A DNA stretch of 64,000 nt, from assembly GCF_001039355.2 (NCBI RefSeq), contig NW_019774624.1:1223245-1287244 (forward strand), read 5' to 3'. This document shows positions 34,101 through 54,446 of the stretch, piece after piece. The notes below the pieces were generated by a model that was not told the origin of the DNA, searched no databases, and was given only the letters and a program-made list of their open reading frames with translations. The stretch's first letter is position 1, and every line of letters begins with the position of its first letter. Origin of the DNA: Lingula anatina. Taxonomy: Eukaryota; Brachiopoda; Lingulata; Lingulida; Lingulidae. Made by a program: the position numbers and the translations under genes.

Positions 34101-37100
34101 GTAACCAGACAACTCGTAAGAAAAGAGCTGGAATAGTTGACTCATGCTTTTGAATTAGAGTTTATGTGTATTCGCTTATACGGAAATAACAGTTTAAAGC
34201 ATCGCCTAAACTGATGAAAATATGAATGCGACCGACTCCGATAAAAGGAGAATACCACAAAAATCAAATCGAAGGACCAGACATCCAAATAAAAATTCCT
34301 TCAAAGACATCTCTACTTATGCCAATGATGCACGCGCACCAATTGTCTCTTCTCTGTCAAAAACAACAACATCGCCAACAATGAACAATACATTGACAAG
34401 GCTGCACAGTCGAGCAAATTACTCCTGAACACGATTCTACAAGACGGACTTGAAGGAAAATTTCATGTTGTGCTGTTGAGGTGAAACATGTCCTTGTTAA
34501 TTTTTTTAATTGTCTCTTTAAAATATGTCTGAAATGATGGTACATTTTACACAGGATATAACCTGGTTACGTGTTAAGAGATAAAGAGACCCCAGACACT
34601 CAGCAAAGACCTCGCTTTGAATTTTGTTTGCGATACATGCAAAAAAGGATCACGGTATTTTTTTTTTTTTTTTTGAGTGCGTGTTGTTTTATCAAAAGTT
34701 TCGAAGATCAAGGTGATTTCTTTAACACTGACATGTTTTGGTGTTGTATTTCATCTCTGTAAACTGTGGTTATTGATTTTGTCTTATTCGGCAAAATAAC
34801 ACACTTGGGTACATTTTTGAAGACACCCACATGTACTATGTTTCCATAAACAATGCTTTCTTCTCCCGAACAAATGACAGTAACAATAGAGGCGAGTGAG
34901 CCTGTCACTTTAATCGATTTGATGTTGTTCTAGCAATATATCATTTGGCTGTTCTAGGTTTTGAACCCTTTACAGCTTAACAACACGCGCAAACGGCGCT
35001 ATTAAGATATCTTAACTGTGGCTTATCCCACTAGGCTGCACAAAGACTTATATTTATATCTAATACGTGACGAAAGCGAGTTGGTCACGGGCACTGCCTC
35101 GCGCACAATGCCTAAAAGAGGCGTATCTTTCACGGGTTTGAATCACACACATGTATTGGAGAAAGATGTTTCCACTCAAAAGTCATTCGGACCGACGCTG
35201 AGTCGATCCAGAATCTGTTTAACATGTTGACTGCAAAGAGAGTTACTGGTAAAGAGAGTTGACTGCAAAAAAGTTGTTCACTTGATCATGCTGCGCCAAT
35301 AATCTGAAAAGCTCCACTATTTAAACCCATCTGTACTTCGCTTTAGAAATGTCGAAAATAAGAAATGATGTGAACGCGCTCTGCTCAAATATATCAAAGT
35401 TTTCACTTGTCAAATGGACAGTGCGTGTAGTTCAAATTGTTAGCTGAATGTGATAACTATTCAAAAGATAACAGCGCCAATTTGTCATACTGTGTTCTAC
35501 TTAGGGCGGAGTTACTGTAACAAAACTTTGACTCGGTTCTTTTGCTCAATTTTCAAAACTGCCTAATGTGTAGTTGATAGATCCATCCGCTTTATACGTA
35601 CAAAAATGACAAAAGTAACACTTGTACCTGAGAAGGAGCCATCCAAATCTTACACACCATAACACTCTGATGACATCTTAATAAATCTACTTGACAATTT
35701 GACTAAAATAATAAATAACGAAAGTATTAGACAAACTTTCTCTCAAAAGTTTGAAATGGGGTAGTTAGTTGATTCAACACAGCGTGCGCGCACACACCAA
35801 CTTTTCGGTCACGTACAGTTGAAAATTTTAGCGGCTTAGGCAAACATGCAATAAATTATAAAATGAATAATTTAAACACCCTGTACTAAAGATGTTTGCA
35901 CTCATCTTCGAGTATGTGTGTCAGAGATGCACTGATATGACTCTCTGTGTCGACCACGTTCACACGTGATTCAAATGAACTGGTTTGGTCTAAAATACGC
36001 AAATAGGGCTTCCACTAACAATGCAACAATCTTTTGGATGAATACAAATGATAAAATGCTGCGCATGGAGATATGTTACGTTGATATCCGCTTAGTTGAA
36101 AATACCAAGAAGTTGTCTCTACAACTTCTTGAAAATGCGCTTACTGATGTCATTTGCATCTGCCTCTCTACCGGAGGCGAGTGTGAATGCGGATTCTGCG
36201 AAATTTGATGGACGAGGGGCATTGGGTATAGTGCTCGCTGTTACGGCATATTAGATGCGCTGTCATTTAGGGAAGAGTCCAGTGATGTATTAGGTTTGTT
36301 TAATTACTACTTGGTCTTAGGAAAATTATTAGCTCTTCGATTAATCATGGATAGGCGTGGTGAATCATTCTGTTAATCATGCCTTCGTAAAGAATTGACT
36401 CTCTGTTACATGAAACATAAATCATGAAGAGGAAAAAGGAGGCGGCAGGGAGCAAAAAGTGTTCTTTCATTCAAGTCATTGATAGATCCGTTGCTTTCGT
36501 TAAACTTACATAAAATACAATATATGATCTAGAAATGTGTTTTTAAAGGTGTACATTACAGAAGTTTAACACGACTTTCTCCTATTATACAATTTTGAAA
36601 ACTTACACCATCTCGCAAAACGTTTTAAGTTCATTCTGTTTATATGATCCTTGAAAGAGAATGTCAATTACTCGAGATTAGAATGCCAGCTTAAATGACG
36701 CACTGTCAAGTGTCGATTTCATTCACGTTCAAAATCAGTCATACGAAGAAAATCGAAAACCATCGAATTTATGAGCCATAATTTCTACCCCAGTGGGAGT
36801 GATTTCCCAAGAAGCTCTTGGCAAAGACAAGGAGTGTAGGTGAAGCGGTCGTTCTCCCTTGGAGATCAACTCGTTATTGATTGTAAACGACCTTGACATA
36901 ACGGTGATTGGATTTATATAGCTTATGTATTTGTGTGTCCTAATTTTTATTATGAATAAGAAAAGCAAATTGTGATCACCAAGCGTTTTTATTTTCATAT
37001 ATGCCAAGTTTTGCTGTTATCGAAGCAATGCAGCATTTTTGATATTTGCATGTTTTTCTAGTAAGAATGATTAATTTTCTTATATCGAGCTGCATTTATG

Positions 37101-40100
37101 TAGGTTTCTTACTGTAAGGATTATAATGCCTGATCAGTATTTGCTGTGGTAGTGTTTTGTTGCCATCGTGGATGTCTATGTAAGTAACATATATATAATT
37201 ATATTATCGTGCACTAGAGCTGCAATACGTAAATCCTCCGTGCGATAAAAATCCCAATACCATGATCATCGGATTTATTAGATTCCAATAGGCCAAGATT
37301 CAAAGATAATTAACAGCCCCCACAAAAAATGTCACAGTCACGGTATTTTTGTCTGTGCAGTTCACTAATTGGAGGGAAATGCGCACTAACGGAATCGAGA
37401 ACATGAACAAAACGGTCAATGACGACATGGCGATCCCTGCATTTCTTACACAATATTACTGTTGGGAATAAGTGTGAATTTACACAGCTGCACTATCACC
37501 AATTTCCAACCACGACCACGAAGGAAGCGCCCCCATAGACAGCAATGATAGACAGATGTAAAATGACTTCCGATTCATTTTATTTGACGTGTTTGTAATC
37601 ATATTGTCGCCTGCCGAGCAGCACCCCACCTTTGCATAAGGGCACCACTTGTACTCCGGTGCCCCGCTGCTGTACTTATGGGCGAATGATCATTATGCCG
37701 TCATATAAAACTGAACAGGCTTAATTTCCCCTGTCTGAATGTACTGTAGGTATTTTTCAAGGTGCACGCAGGAAAACGGGGGCGTGCCATACCTGCAGCA
37801 ATTGCAACAATAATACACTAGCTTCATGTGTTCAACCCACCCACATCCAAGCTGTATAAATCCACAATTTGATCAAGTTGTTTGCATCTTTTTCATCGCG
37901 GTCGATGAATACTAGTTACAGAAAAAGGAGTTCATGAGCTAGTCGTAAAATAATCTAAAGTAAATGTACCCACTGCTTTAGCAGCTGAATAGCTAATGTA
38001 GCATCCTTTCACAAGGCAAACCTTATTTACGTTTTATCAGTTATCCACCGAGCATCATCAGTGTTAAAAAATTCCACGTAATTCGCCCTCATTCCATTCC
38101 ATTACATTTAATAACGTATGTGTGAAAATGGCGTAAATAATAAAATGTGGCTCATGCTAGAGATTGTTTTCAGAGCAGAGCAGAGCCTGCACAAATTTGG
38201 AGAAATGGCGGTATAAACAGGGATAAACACAAGGGATATGATATAAAAAAAGCAATTTCGAAATTAGCAGTAGGCGTTCTCGTTGCAAACGGAAGCTTCC
38301 ATTTAATGCTGCCTGCTAAATAAGTCGTTTCCTGAGATGAGCAGGTTTCCCTACATCCTGGAGTTCACAAATTAGAAAATTTTAGAAATTACGGGTGTGG
38401 GGGTGTTGCACCAAGCGGCCACCTATGAAAGGGATAAATGGCTTTTGTTACAATCTTGTAAGATTACGGCTTCTCATTGTCACAGCATGTTCATGTGCAT
38501 TGTGCTAAGATGTAACTTAGTCCGTCAACAATGTCTAGGGTTGATATATTTTTTTTCCATGGAACTAATAAATCAGATTTTTTTCAAACTTGGATATAGA
38601 TGCCCAACCTAGAATTCTCTTGGGATTTTATTTCAGTTTTAGACGTTTGATATAGCGTTTTGTGCAACAATCGAAAATTCTATAATTCGTAGAATTGTTT
38701 GGATTCGCTTTTAGGACAGGAAAAAAGTTAACTGGATATATTGTTTTTGGAGGAAATAAACTGCTTACAAATCGAACAATGTTTTCCATAATGCCCCCGC
38801 ATGTGCAGATAATGGAATCAGAATTCTGTATGGTTTGTTCGTCTGGTGAGCACCAGGACCTCTGAAAATCGAGTCTTCACACCAATCTGCTGTCAGATCA
38901 ACAAATGTTACAGTTGACAAGACAGATAGTACGTTTATCATTATAGAAAACATGTGCGACACATTTTAAATAACAAATAGCAAATATTTTGAAAAAGAAA
39001 CACGATCTATGGTAGCAATCAATTTACAGTGCAAAGATAACGCGTTTATCAAAACGGACACAATGGTGCAAATCGAAACTCCGGAGCTGTGTAGAAAAGG
39101 GGCATTTAAGATGACTTCAAACGAAAAAAAAGCAATGTTTTTCTTGAAACTCCAAGCGTGCCAAGATCGATCAACTTACAAATTACTTGAACTTTAAAAT
39201 CCTTCCCTGACGTCATGATCTCGGAAATACTCCAAACTCGATCGCTTCGTCGGGAGCATCATTATCACCGAAACGAATGGATAGTCTCTCAGAATTGATT
39301 AAATTTTTTCTCAGCTTTCGAATGTACGATTGAGGGGACAATGAAAGTGGCAGTGACAACTCGACGGTATACCAGTGCAGCAAGCCGATTTAACTCCTGC
39401 TCAGATTAAACTCAGGTGTAGTTTGGTCTAGGCAAAAATTTACTCCTGGGGACAAACTCTACCCGGGGATGTAAAAGGACAGTTTCTGTGCCAGCATGTT
39501 TGTTGGTGCATGTGGACACAATGTAAATTCACAATGTAAAGGACGTAATCGTCCGAGGTTATGCTTCCCACGATCCAACCAGCCGAAACTTTTTCAGTTT
39601 TATTGACACCATTGAATTACAGCTTCAAACGCAAATTGTCAGGGGTAAAACGCTGCTGTGAGGTTTATCGTTTCAACTTGAAAGTGACCTCTTGAAAAAC
39701 GTTTAATTCAAGTATGTGACAAGCTTGGCAAGCTTTCGTAGATCGTCTAGTGGAATAGTTCCATTCTGTCCAATTTCAAAGCATGACCTAAACAATAACC
39801 ACTAAATAACTAAAATTTGATAAGAGACTCTAAAAGCCAGGGAAAATGTTTTTTTTTCACTAGATGGCGCACGTGGTCCAGAAATGGCGTGGGTTTAATG
39901 GACCTACGTTACAGAACTTACATCTACACTTCATTCGGTACCCAGGAAGTTGGAGGAAAAATACAATCAAGCACGAGGTTGTCTCCCCCACCCAACACTT
40001 ACAAAAATTCAGAGGAAAAAACGTCTGAGTAAAGCAAATATGGATTATTGGATAACGGGCCGCCCATCCGGGGGGTGGAGGGATCAAAGAGAAAATGACG

Positions 40101-42700
40101 TGGGGCTACATAATTATTGGTCAACTTGTTCGATATCTTAAAGCAATTAGTTTTTCTTCATTTTTTATATATATTTTTTATTTTAGATCCGATATAGATG
40201 TCATGGCATGGCGTCCAATGTCCAATACATGAGTTCGCCAAGAAATATGGAGTTTCTTAAGCGGTGGACTTAAATATTTGAGTGGTAACAGTAGGTTCAA
40301 GACGAGAACAATGATGTAACTCCAGGTGACTGCGGCAGTCTGACGGTTTCATGTTAAACCTTATTAATGCCTGTATTTCATTTGTTCAAAACCAAGGCTC
40401 ATTTAATATCTTTCACCACTTCATTTCCACGTGTTACTTTACTGCTTGTGCTCTGTGCTTAGAGAAAAAAAGGGAATGAAGATAATTATTGCGTAGGAAA
40501 ACGTAGGTCTCTTTGGCAAGGATAATAAAAAAGCGTAGGATTAAGAGCACCGTCAATTCTTTACTTCACCTGTACTTGGCAGCATATTATTCTGACGATA
40601 TTATTATCCTCAAGTCTTGTCTGAAAGCTGTTAATAAAGATGTTAGTAAATAAGCTTTCTCGAATGCATTTGGCCGTGTGACACATAAGACTATGCTTGT
40701 ACGACAGTTTTTGTTGCTCCCAGGAAATAAAAAAATAATTTTTTGTTGTTTGATAACCATGTTGCTTTTAGTAGCGATGGAGAGGGTCACCTTGGCAACC
40801 TATGAACAAATTAGCCTTCTCGAGTAATGCTTAGTTATGCATGTAGCAAAATAATAAAGCAATAATGTAATTGTTTTTTTTGTTCTCTATTTTTAGATAG
40901 GCTTTCTTTCGGTTTTCTTTTGTAACCATCTGTTCGAAAGACACGCTTGGCCTTTTTTCAAATCAATTCTTAGAAAAAATAAAATCGATGAATTAGTGAA
41001 AGCACTTGCTTTTGCTATTTGAAGAAGGAAACTTACAATATTCTTTAAGTAGTCATCTATAATACATGTACCAACGACCAGAATTCATTATACAAAACCA
41101 ATCTTACGAAACACTTAATTCGTAAAATAATCATAGACCAATATCTTGTAACTTCAGGTTCAAGTCACGATTCCCGTCATAATACTTAATTATGCAATTA
41201 ACAAAATACTCTTTGGGGCTCTTTGCTAGTGTATCATCACCGTGGGAATAATAAATCACCTAAAATTTTATATGACATGATAACATGAAGGAACAATGGT
41301 ATTTTCTAATTTCATGTCGATACTGTCAAAATATTTTGTATTTATTCAGTTGTTCCTTTCTTAAACAAATATTAGTAGGCCTTTGGGCACGATAACGGGC
41401 AGCCGTAATCAAAATACTTTGACTAAAAACTAAAACAGTTCGTTTAAAAGCGTTTAGAGCACAGTCGCCCTTGTACGAACATATATTTTATCAACGGAGA
41501 GCCCTTCCGCAGGCACATAGGGCACTTTAAGAACAAGTTGATCCGCAGACTACGGCGTATCAACTATGGATCAAATATGACCGACCCATTTAAAAGCAAT
41601 GCCGCCAAATCCCCTAATGGACTCCCTGCCTCACTTTTCAATGCAAAACGCAGTGAGGGAATCTCAAGTCACCATCAGTTTACCATCTCTCCAACCTATT
41701 TTTTATCACCTGTTTATGCAATGGACCTACCGCAAGTACCGACAATTTTTTATGAAAATAAGCATATCCATTAGACTCTGAGTGTCAAAATATAACTCCA
41801 GTAACTTACGTTAATTTACCATACTAGTAAACACCTTAACAATTATGGTCTTATGCCTAGCAACGTGCTTTATACACCTCTTCCCGGACAGCTGCGTTCT
41901 AGATATTTTTTGCAAGGTTCATTTGTCTGCTTACGCATTTTGGCTCACTGCTGGTTTTGGTATTTTTTTTTCTCACGTGATCATGCTTTTTTGTGGGGGT
42001 TTTTTTGAATTTTGAGGGTCTCCATGTATCAAAATGTCAAGACAAACGTCTTCCTTAACCGCAATCTGCAAACGTGGAAATATCTCCATAGGTAGCACAT
42101 CAATAAAAAGTTGATGCGTGCCTCAAGACCGACGTCTATTTTTTCCTCACCCTGGACCATCATTTCTCTTTTGATGTTTCATGGGCAGATTTTTTTCCAG
42201 GTTGCAGTCTCGGAATGAATATACATGCATTTTTAACAACCGTCATCGAAATAAAAAATTCAACTTCTTCTGTCCTTAGAAATACGCACATGTAGTGTCA
42301 AGCAAATAGTCAACGCTTCAACACTACCATGTACAGAAACTGATGTTGGTTGTCGGTCTTTTTCGTCGATTTCCCTTCCCTTTCTATTTTCGACCCAAAC
42401 TCAAAACTGTGCATAGCAGGCTTTGCTGACTTGCCATTCAAACCAGCCAGTATCACACCGTTTGCAATAAGAAGAGTGCACCTCAGGAGATTTTTCTTGG
42501 GCTAATGAGTGTATAAAACCCCCGAGCAATCAAGGGATAAGTGCAAGAGATTTAGAGCCCAAATCACATTGGTATTCTATTGTTTCCAAGACCATGGGAT
42601 TTTAGCCTATACATGCACTGAGTAAATCCCACTAAAACGTGCTTCTCTGAAGCTTTAACTTGGTTGCGTCTTTTAAGTTAATCAATCAAGCCTTTATTTG
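31180..42700. other. Gene-free stretch downstream of Tob
   Basis: No recognisable coding exon on either strand. The open frames are short and have no known motif. CpG content is normal up to about 42.7 kb, then falls abruptly. It includes one full CRE palindrome (39208-39215) and a degenerate copy of a MITE (about 41530-41640). Confidence 0.55.
41530..41640 (+). mobile_element. Degenerate copy of the 50.7-kb MITE (one end)
   Basis: Aligns collinearly with the left half of the inverted-repeat element at 50748-50997. Shared blocks are CAAGTTGATC-GCAGACT, TGGATCAAATATG, a CCCA-TT-AAGCA stretch and CCTAATG. No matching right end was found, so it looks like a decayed fragment. Confidence 0.55.
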
Positions 42701-44824
42701 AAATTTGAAAAACGTGACTTAAAACTAAGCAAACCTCAGTTGTACCTAGGTATTCAGAAATGATTTCAGAAAAAACAAATGTATGAACTAGGTTTTAAAG
42801 TAAATCCCCAGTTTAAAATTGGTTTTTAGAAAAAAAAAAAAAAACATATTGAGTGGAATTACACACATCAATGGACACTCCTATTCTTTATCCAAAGAAA
42901 TATTCTTCATCACAACCTCCAGTGAAATAATTTTTCAAGTTTTCCCACTTACAGCAGGCAATAACTTCTTTCCTTCACGAAAAAAAAAAAAAAAAATTAA
43001 CATCAATCTTCTTTTGTTAAAATTTTAATAGCATTGCTTGGTAAATTTAATGTACATTTACATAGTAACAAATATTTGTAAAACCACACTTTCAACAAAA
43101 ATTGCATTTCTGTTACATAAATGGTGCAATAAGTAATATAATCTCCATAAATCTGTTTTAAATGTGTATACAAAATCAGACTTCAAAACCCGACATTAAC
43201 TTGCATTGAAAAATTTACAAGATAAACTCATATCAAGTCTGGATTCCTAAACACAACTATGACAATGTCAATTGAAAACCTTTATATATGCCTGGCACAT
43301 GTTCAAGTTCATTTTAAAGTTCCATTAAAAATGGTCAAGATAAACTTCAAAACTGTAGAGATCTTTCTACTGCTAAATTTCCATCTTCCTCTCCAACTGG
43401 CCTACATGACTTCTCAGTGATCCAGGTGCTTTTATCATGTAACCCCCCCCCCTTGCATAACACTCTTCATGCTGTTAACTATTATCACCAAACCATAATA
43501 AGTTGGATGGCCTTTTCTTTTATACAGGCATGTGTACTGCTGCAAAGCTATCATCCAAAACCTAACCAGCTTCAATCTAAGCTTGTCTTGGAATGCATGC
43601 AGCCTCTTGTGTAGAGTCAAATTCTTGTATTGCTCACACTATACAACTGAATAAAGATTATAACACTAGAGCTCCCAAGACATGTTTCTATCTATCATTG
43701 TCCTTACAGCATACAGGGAAATCATATACATAGCTTTCAAATGTACAATTTCTAGACTTGAAAAATATAATTTACTTAGTTATCTATTCCTGCTGAGGTC
43801 TAAAATATTTTCAAATAATGACACATCAAAAATGCCCGCCTTTAAAATTAACATGCATCTGTGACAAAGAAGAGAATATAATTCATGGATATATTCAACA
43901 ACTGGTATATTCTGCAAACAGTATTCCATAAATTAATGCTAACAGTAATGGTAAACTTTCAATATGGGATTTCCAGACCTCACACAACAGCAAGTGGTAT
44001 TTGACATGCTAATCTTTATTTCCTCTAACTTAATCCAACTTAACAAATTATCACTTTTTGAATTTTTTTCACAAACACATCACATCACAATCAAATGTGC
44101 ATCTTGCTCTGTTCCCCATCTCACAAAAGAACTTAGGTTGAATTTCTATTGCAGCCAAGCACAGCCAAGTTGTGTTTAACAAGAACATAAATGAAAGCCT
44201 ACCTTTTTTAACCTTATATCAATATTGCATTGTATTGACAGTTGACAATGATGGTGACAAAAGCCTTCTCAGGTACATCCATTGCTTGTGAAAACACTTA
44301 GATTAATATTGCATATCTGACTCAGCAGAGTCCAAATAAGCAATAAATTGACTGCATTATCTCATGTATGACCGGCTTAACTAAGAAAAAAATGTAATCA
44401 CTTTTATCGGGACCTCCTACTTATGTTGCTATAATAGTCTGTGCATATACCTTCATCATAGTTTTTCTCTCAAACCCACGTAAAAAGAAATCAATGATGT
44501 CCATCACTGTTGTTGAGTTTTAATGTGATCTTGCTTGTTTGTCCGATTCTCTGATCTCCATTCAATTTCTGTAAAAAACAAAAATGAAATGCTACTTGAA
44601 TGCACCTACTGACAACAACATCAGACTGGTCACAAATGCTTGAAATGCCAGTGGACCTGCAAGATTTTTGATACTGCAGGTCCTATGGACTGGCAAGGTT
44701 TATTTGAAAATACAATACATAATAATACATTGCAAGTAAACACAGACTTAGAAAAACAGAATACTAAGTTTGGACCAGCACAGAATTGGGAGAACCTGCA
44801 GACTTCTTGTATAACAGGTCCTTG

Positions 44825-44866
<42 letters not shown>

Positions 44867-44876
44867 ATATTTATGT

Positions 44877-44918
<42 letters not shown>

Positions 44919-44971
44919 ACATAAATATAACAATATTTATGTTATATATATAAATATATATATATATATTG
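44825..44971. repeat. TA microsatellite and AT-rich palindrome
   Basis: A (TA)18 run followed by repeated TTATGTTATATATATAAATA units in both orientations, making a self-complementary AT-rich block. Confidence 0.9.
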
Positions 44972-46474
44972 GACCCTCAGTATCTCCACAGATTTCCCCA
45001 TGCCTGCAACATGGACTGTTTAGTAATAAGTGGAAGAGTTCTATTTAATATTAGCTTTCAGTACACATAAAGAAGATTTAAAGCTGTGTGTGATGACTGA
45101 CAACGTATAATTATGTAACCAGTTACTACTGTAACGTAATGACTTTTCTAGTCTGGAAGATGCTATTAGCAACATAATACAAATCTTTCTCTCTCCCTCT
45201 TTTTATTTCAAGGTAGAGAAGGTAGAGGTACAGACAAATTAAAAAAAAGGTCTAAAACCCCTTTAGGGAATGAACCATATTAAAAAGGATTTCACATTGA
45301 AAAACTACCCTTTGCTTTGGGAACTTCAAACCTTTGGCATCTTTAAAACGAACATCTCTATAATCAAACAACTTACAAATGTCACTGAATTTTATCATCC
45401 ATATCACATCAGCATATATCTATATGTATCCCCTTGCTTCATTACACATACATGCACAGGTGCTGGCACATATTCACACCTAACCAAACAGCTTTCAATA
45501 TAATTATCAATAAACCCGTTCTTAACAGATGACACACCTGTCGGTAAAAAATGGAAAAAATACCCTTTTGTGTTGATGAAAACCTGGAAACTAGGTGCTA
45601 ATACCTCTTGCACAGGTTGTTTCAAATTGAAAGAAATTCTACTGTAAAATGTATAAAGGGATGAATTCCTAGTTCTGTTTTATGGTTATGAAAGTTTGCA
45701 TGTCATAACACATAAAACACATCTGAGGTTGTAGAAAACCTCACAAAGGTGTCAACTGCGTGAGATGAACATTAGATAACCTCAAAACGCAATAGCTGTA
45801 ATAAATTGGGTGAAAAAAACTACCAAATTATACAAGAGGATATGTAACCTGGCAATAGTTGCCTCAATGAAAAAAAAACTGTTACCCATTATGACAAAAC
45901 AGTTGTGAAATTACACCTTGAACAGATGCTTTTTGATATATCTAAATTTGCTCTTGCAAAGGTTATAAGCAGTCAGTCTGTTGGCAACAGTGCCATGTAT
46001 CTTTATAAAGAGAAGAAATAATAGTTGATCTTTTCCCTAGGTTGTCATTCCAAGGCCCTTTGACAATGACAAAGTTAAACAACTTGTATTATTTATTATG
46101 ATTTATGGTGCTTAGGGTGCAATGTATAATTTAGGAGTATATTGTGAATTCATATCACAACTGAATTAACTAAATTCATTGCTTTGTTAATGCATCATAA
46201 AATATAATGAAGAATATTTCATGTCTGCAGGAAAAAGCTCCTAAATTGACGATATTGTTAATGTTATGTGTCATGCAAACATTCTGCATTGTATGCTTAT
46301 ACATTTCCTCAATTCTGTCCATTTCATTTAACACCAAAGCTGTACTAAAAAAACAACTCAAATATACCCACATTCACTTATCAGATTTTCCAATTAAACT
46401 AAAAAATAGGAATTCCTATTAAAAAAAATCCTCCATCCATCATTTAAAAACAGACAACATAAAAAAAATTAAGG

Positions 46475-46477
<3 letters not shown>

Positions 46478-46512
<35 letters not shown>
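46478..46512. repeat. TA microsatellite
   Basis: About 17 uninterrupted TA units, just downstream (gene sense) of the LIG1 stop. Confidence 0.9.
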
Positions 46513-46514
<2 letters not shown>

Positions 46515-46777
46515 TGGATCTCTCATATAATTATATGCACAAAGTAACCATTAGAAATGAAAAAAACTTGGCTTCATTTGTTTCGACAAGAACCTTTCCA
46601 AATTATATCAGATATACAAGAAACATGAGTGGAATTTGATTCATGCAGAAGATCTTACTTGGGATAAGTGGTAGAAAGTATACTCCAGAATATGTTCTAC
46701 TAAATATATAACACAAAATATTAAGTAAAAATACAAGGTAATTGATAGCTGATCTATTAATTAACATACCAATTTAC

Positions 46778-54252
<7,475 letters not shown>

Positions 54253-54344
54253 CTGAAGTGGAAACAGTGCAACTGGTTAAAGGTATACGTACTATACAGA
54301 ATTTCCCACCGAATCAAAATTTTCTTTAGAAATTATTAGAAGAT

Positions 54345-54446
<102 letters not shown>

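Larger units (their letters stand above)
42700..46777. other. CpG-poor DNA downstream of LIG1
   Basis: CpG dinucleotides drop to roughly 15 in 3.8 kb by eye, as in the LIG1 gene body. No clear coding exon. It holds a C10 run (43443-43452), TA microsatellites and one possible splice acceptor with a short open frame at 44490-44568. It may be LIG1 3' UTR/downstream transcript or an unrecognised gene. Confidence 0.4.
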
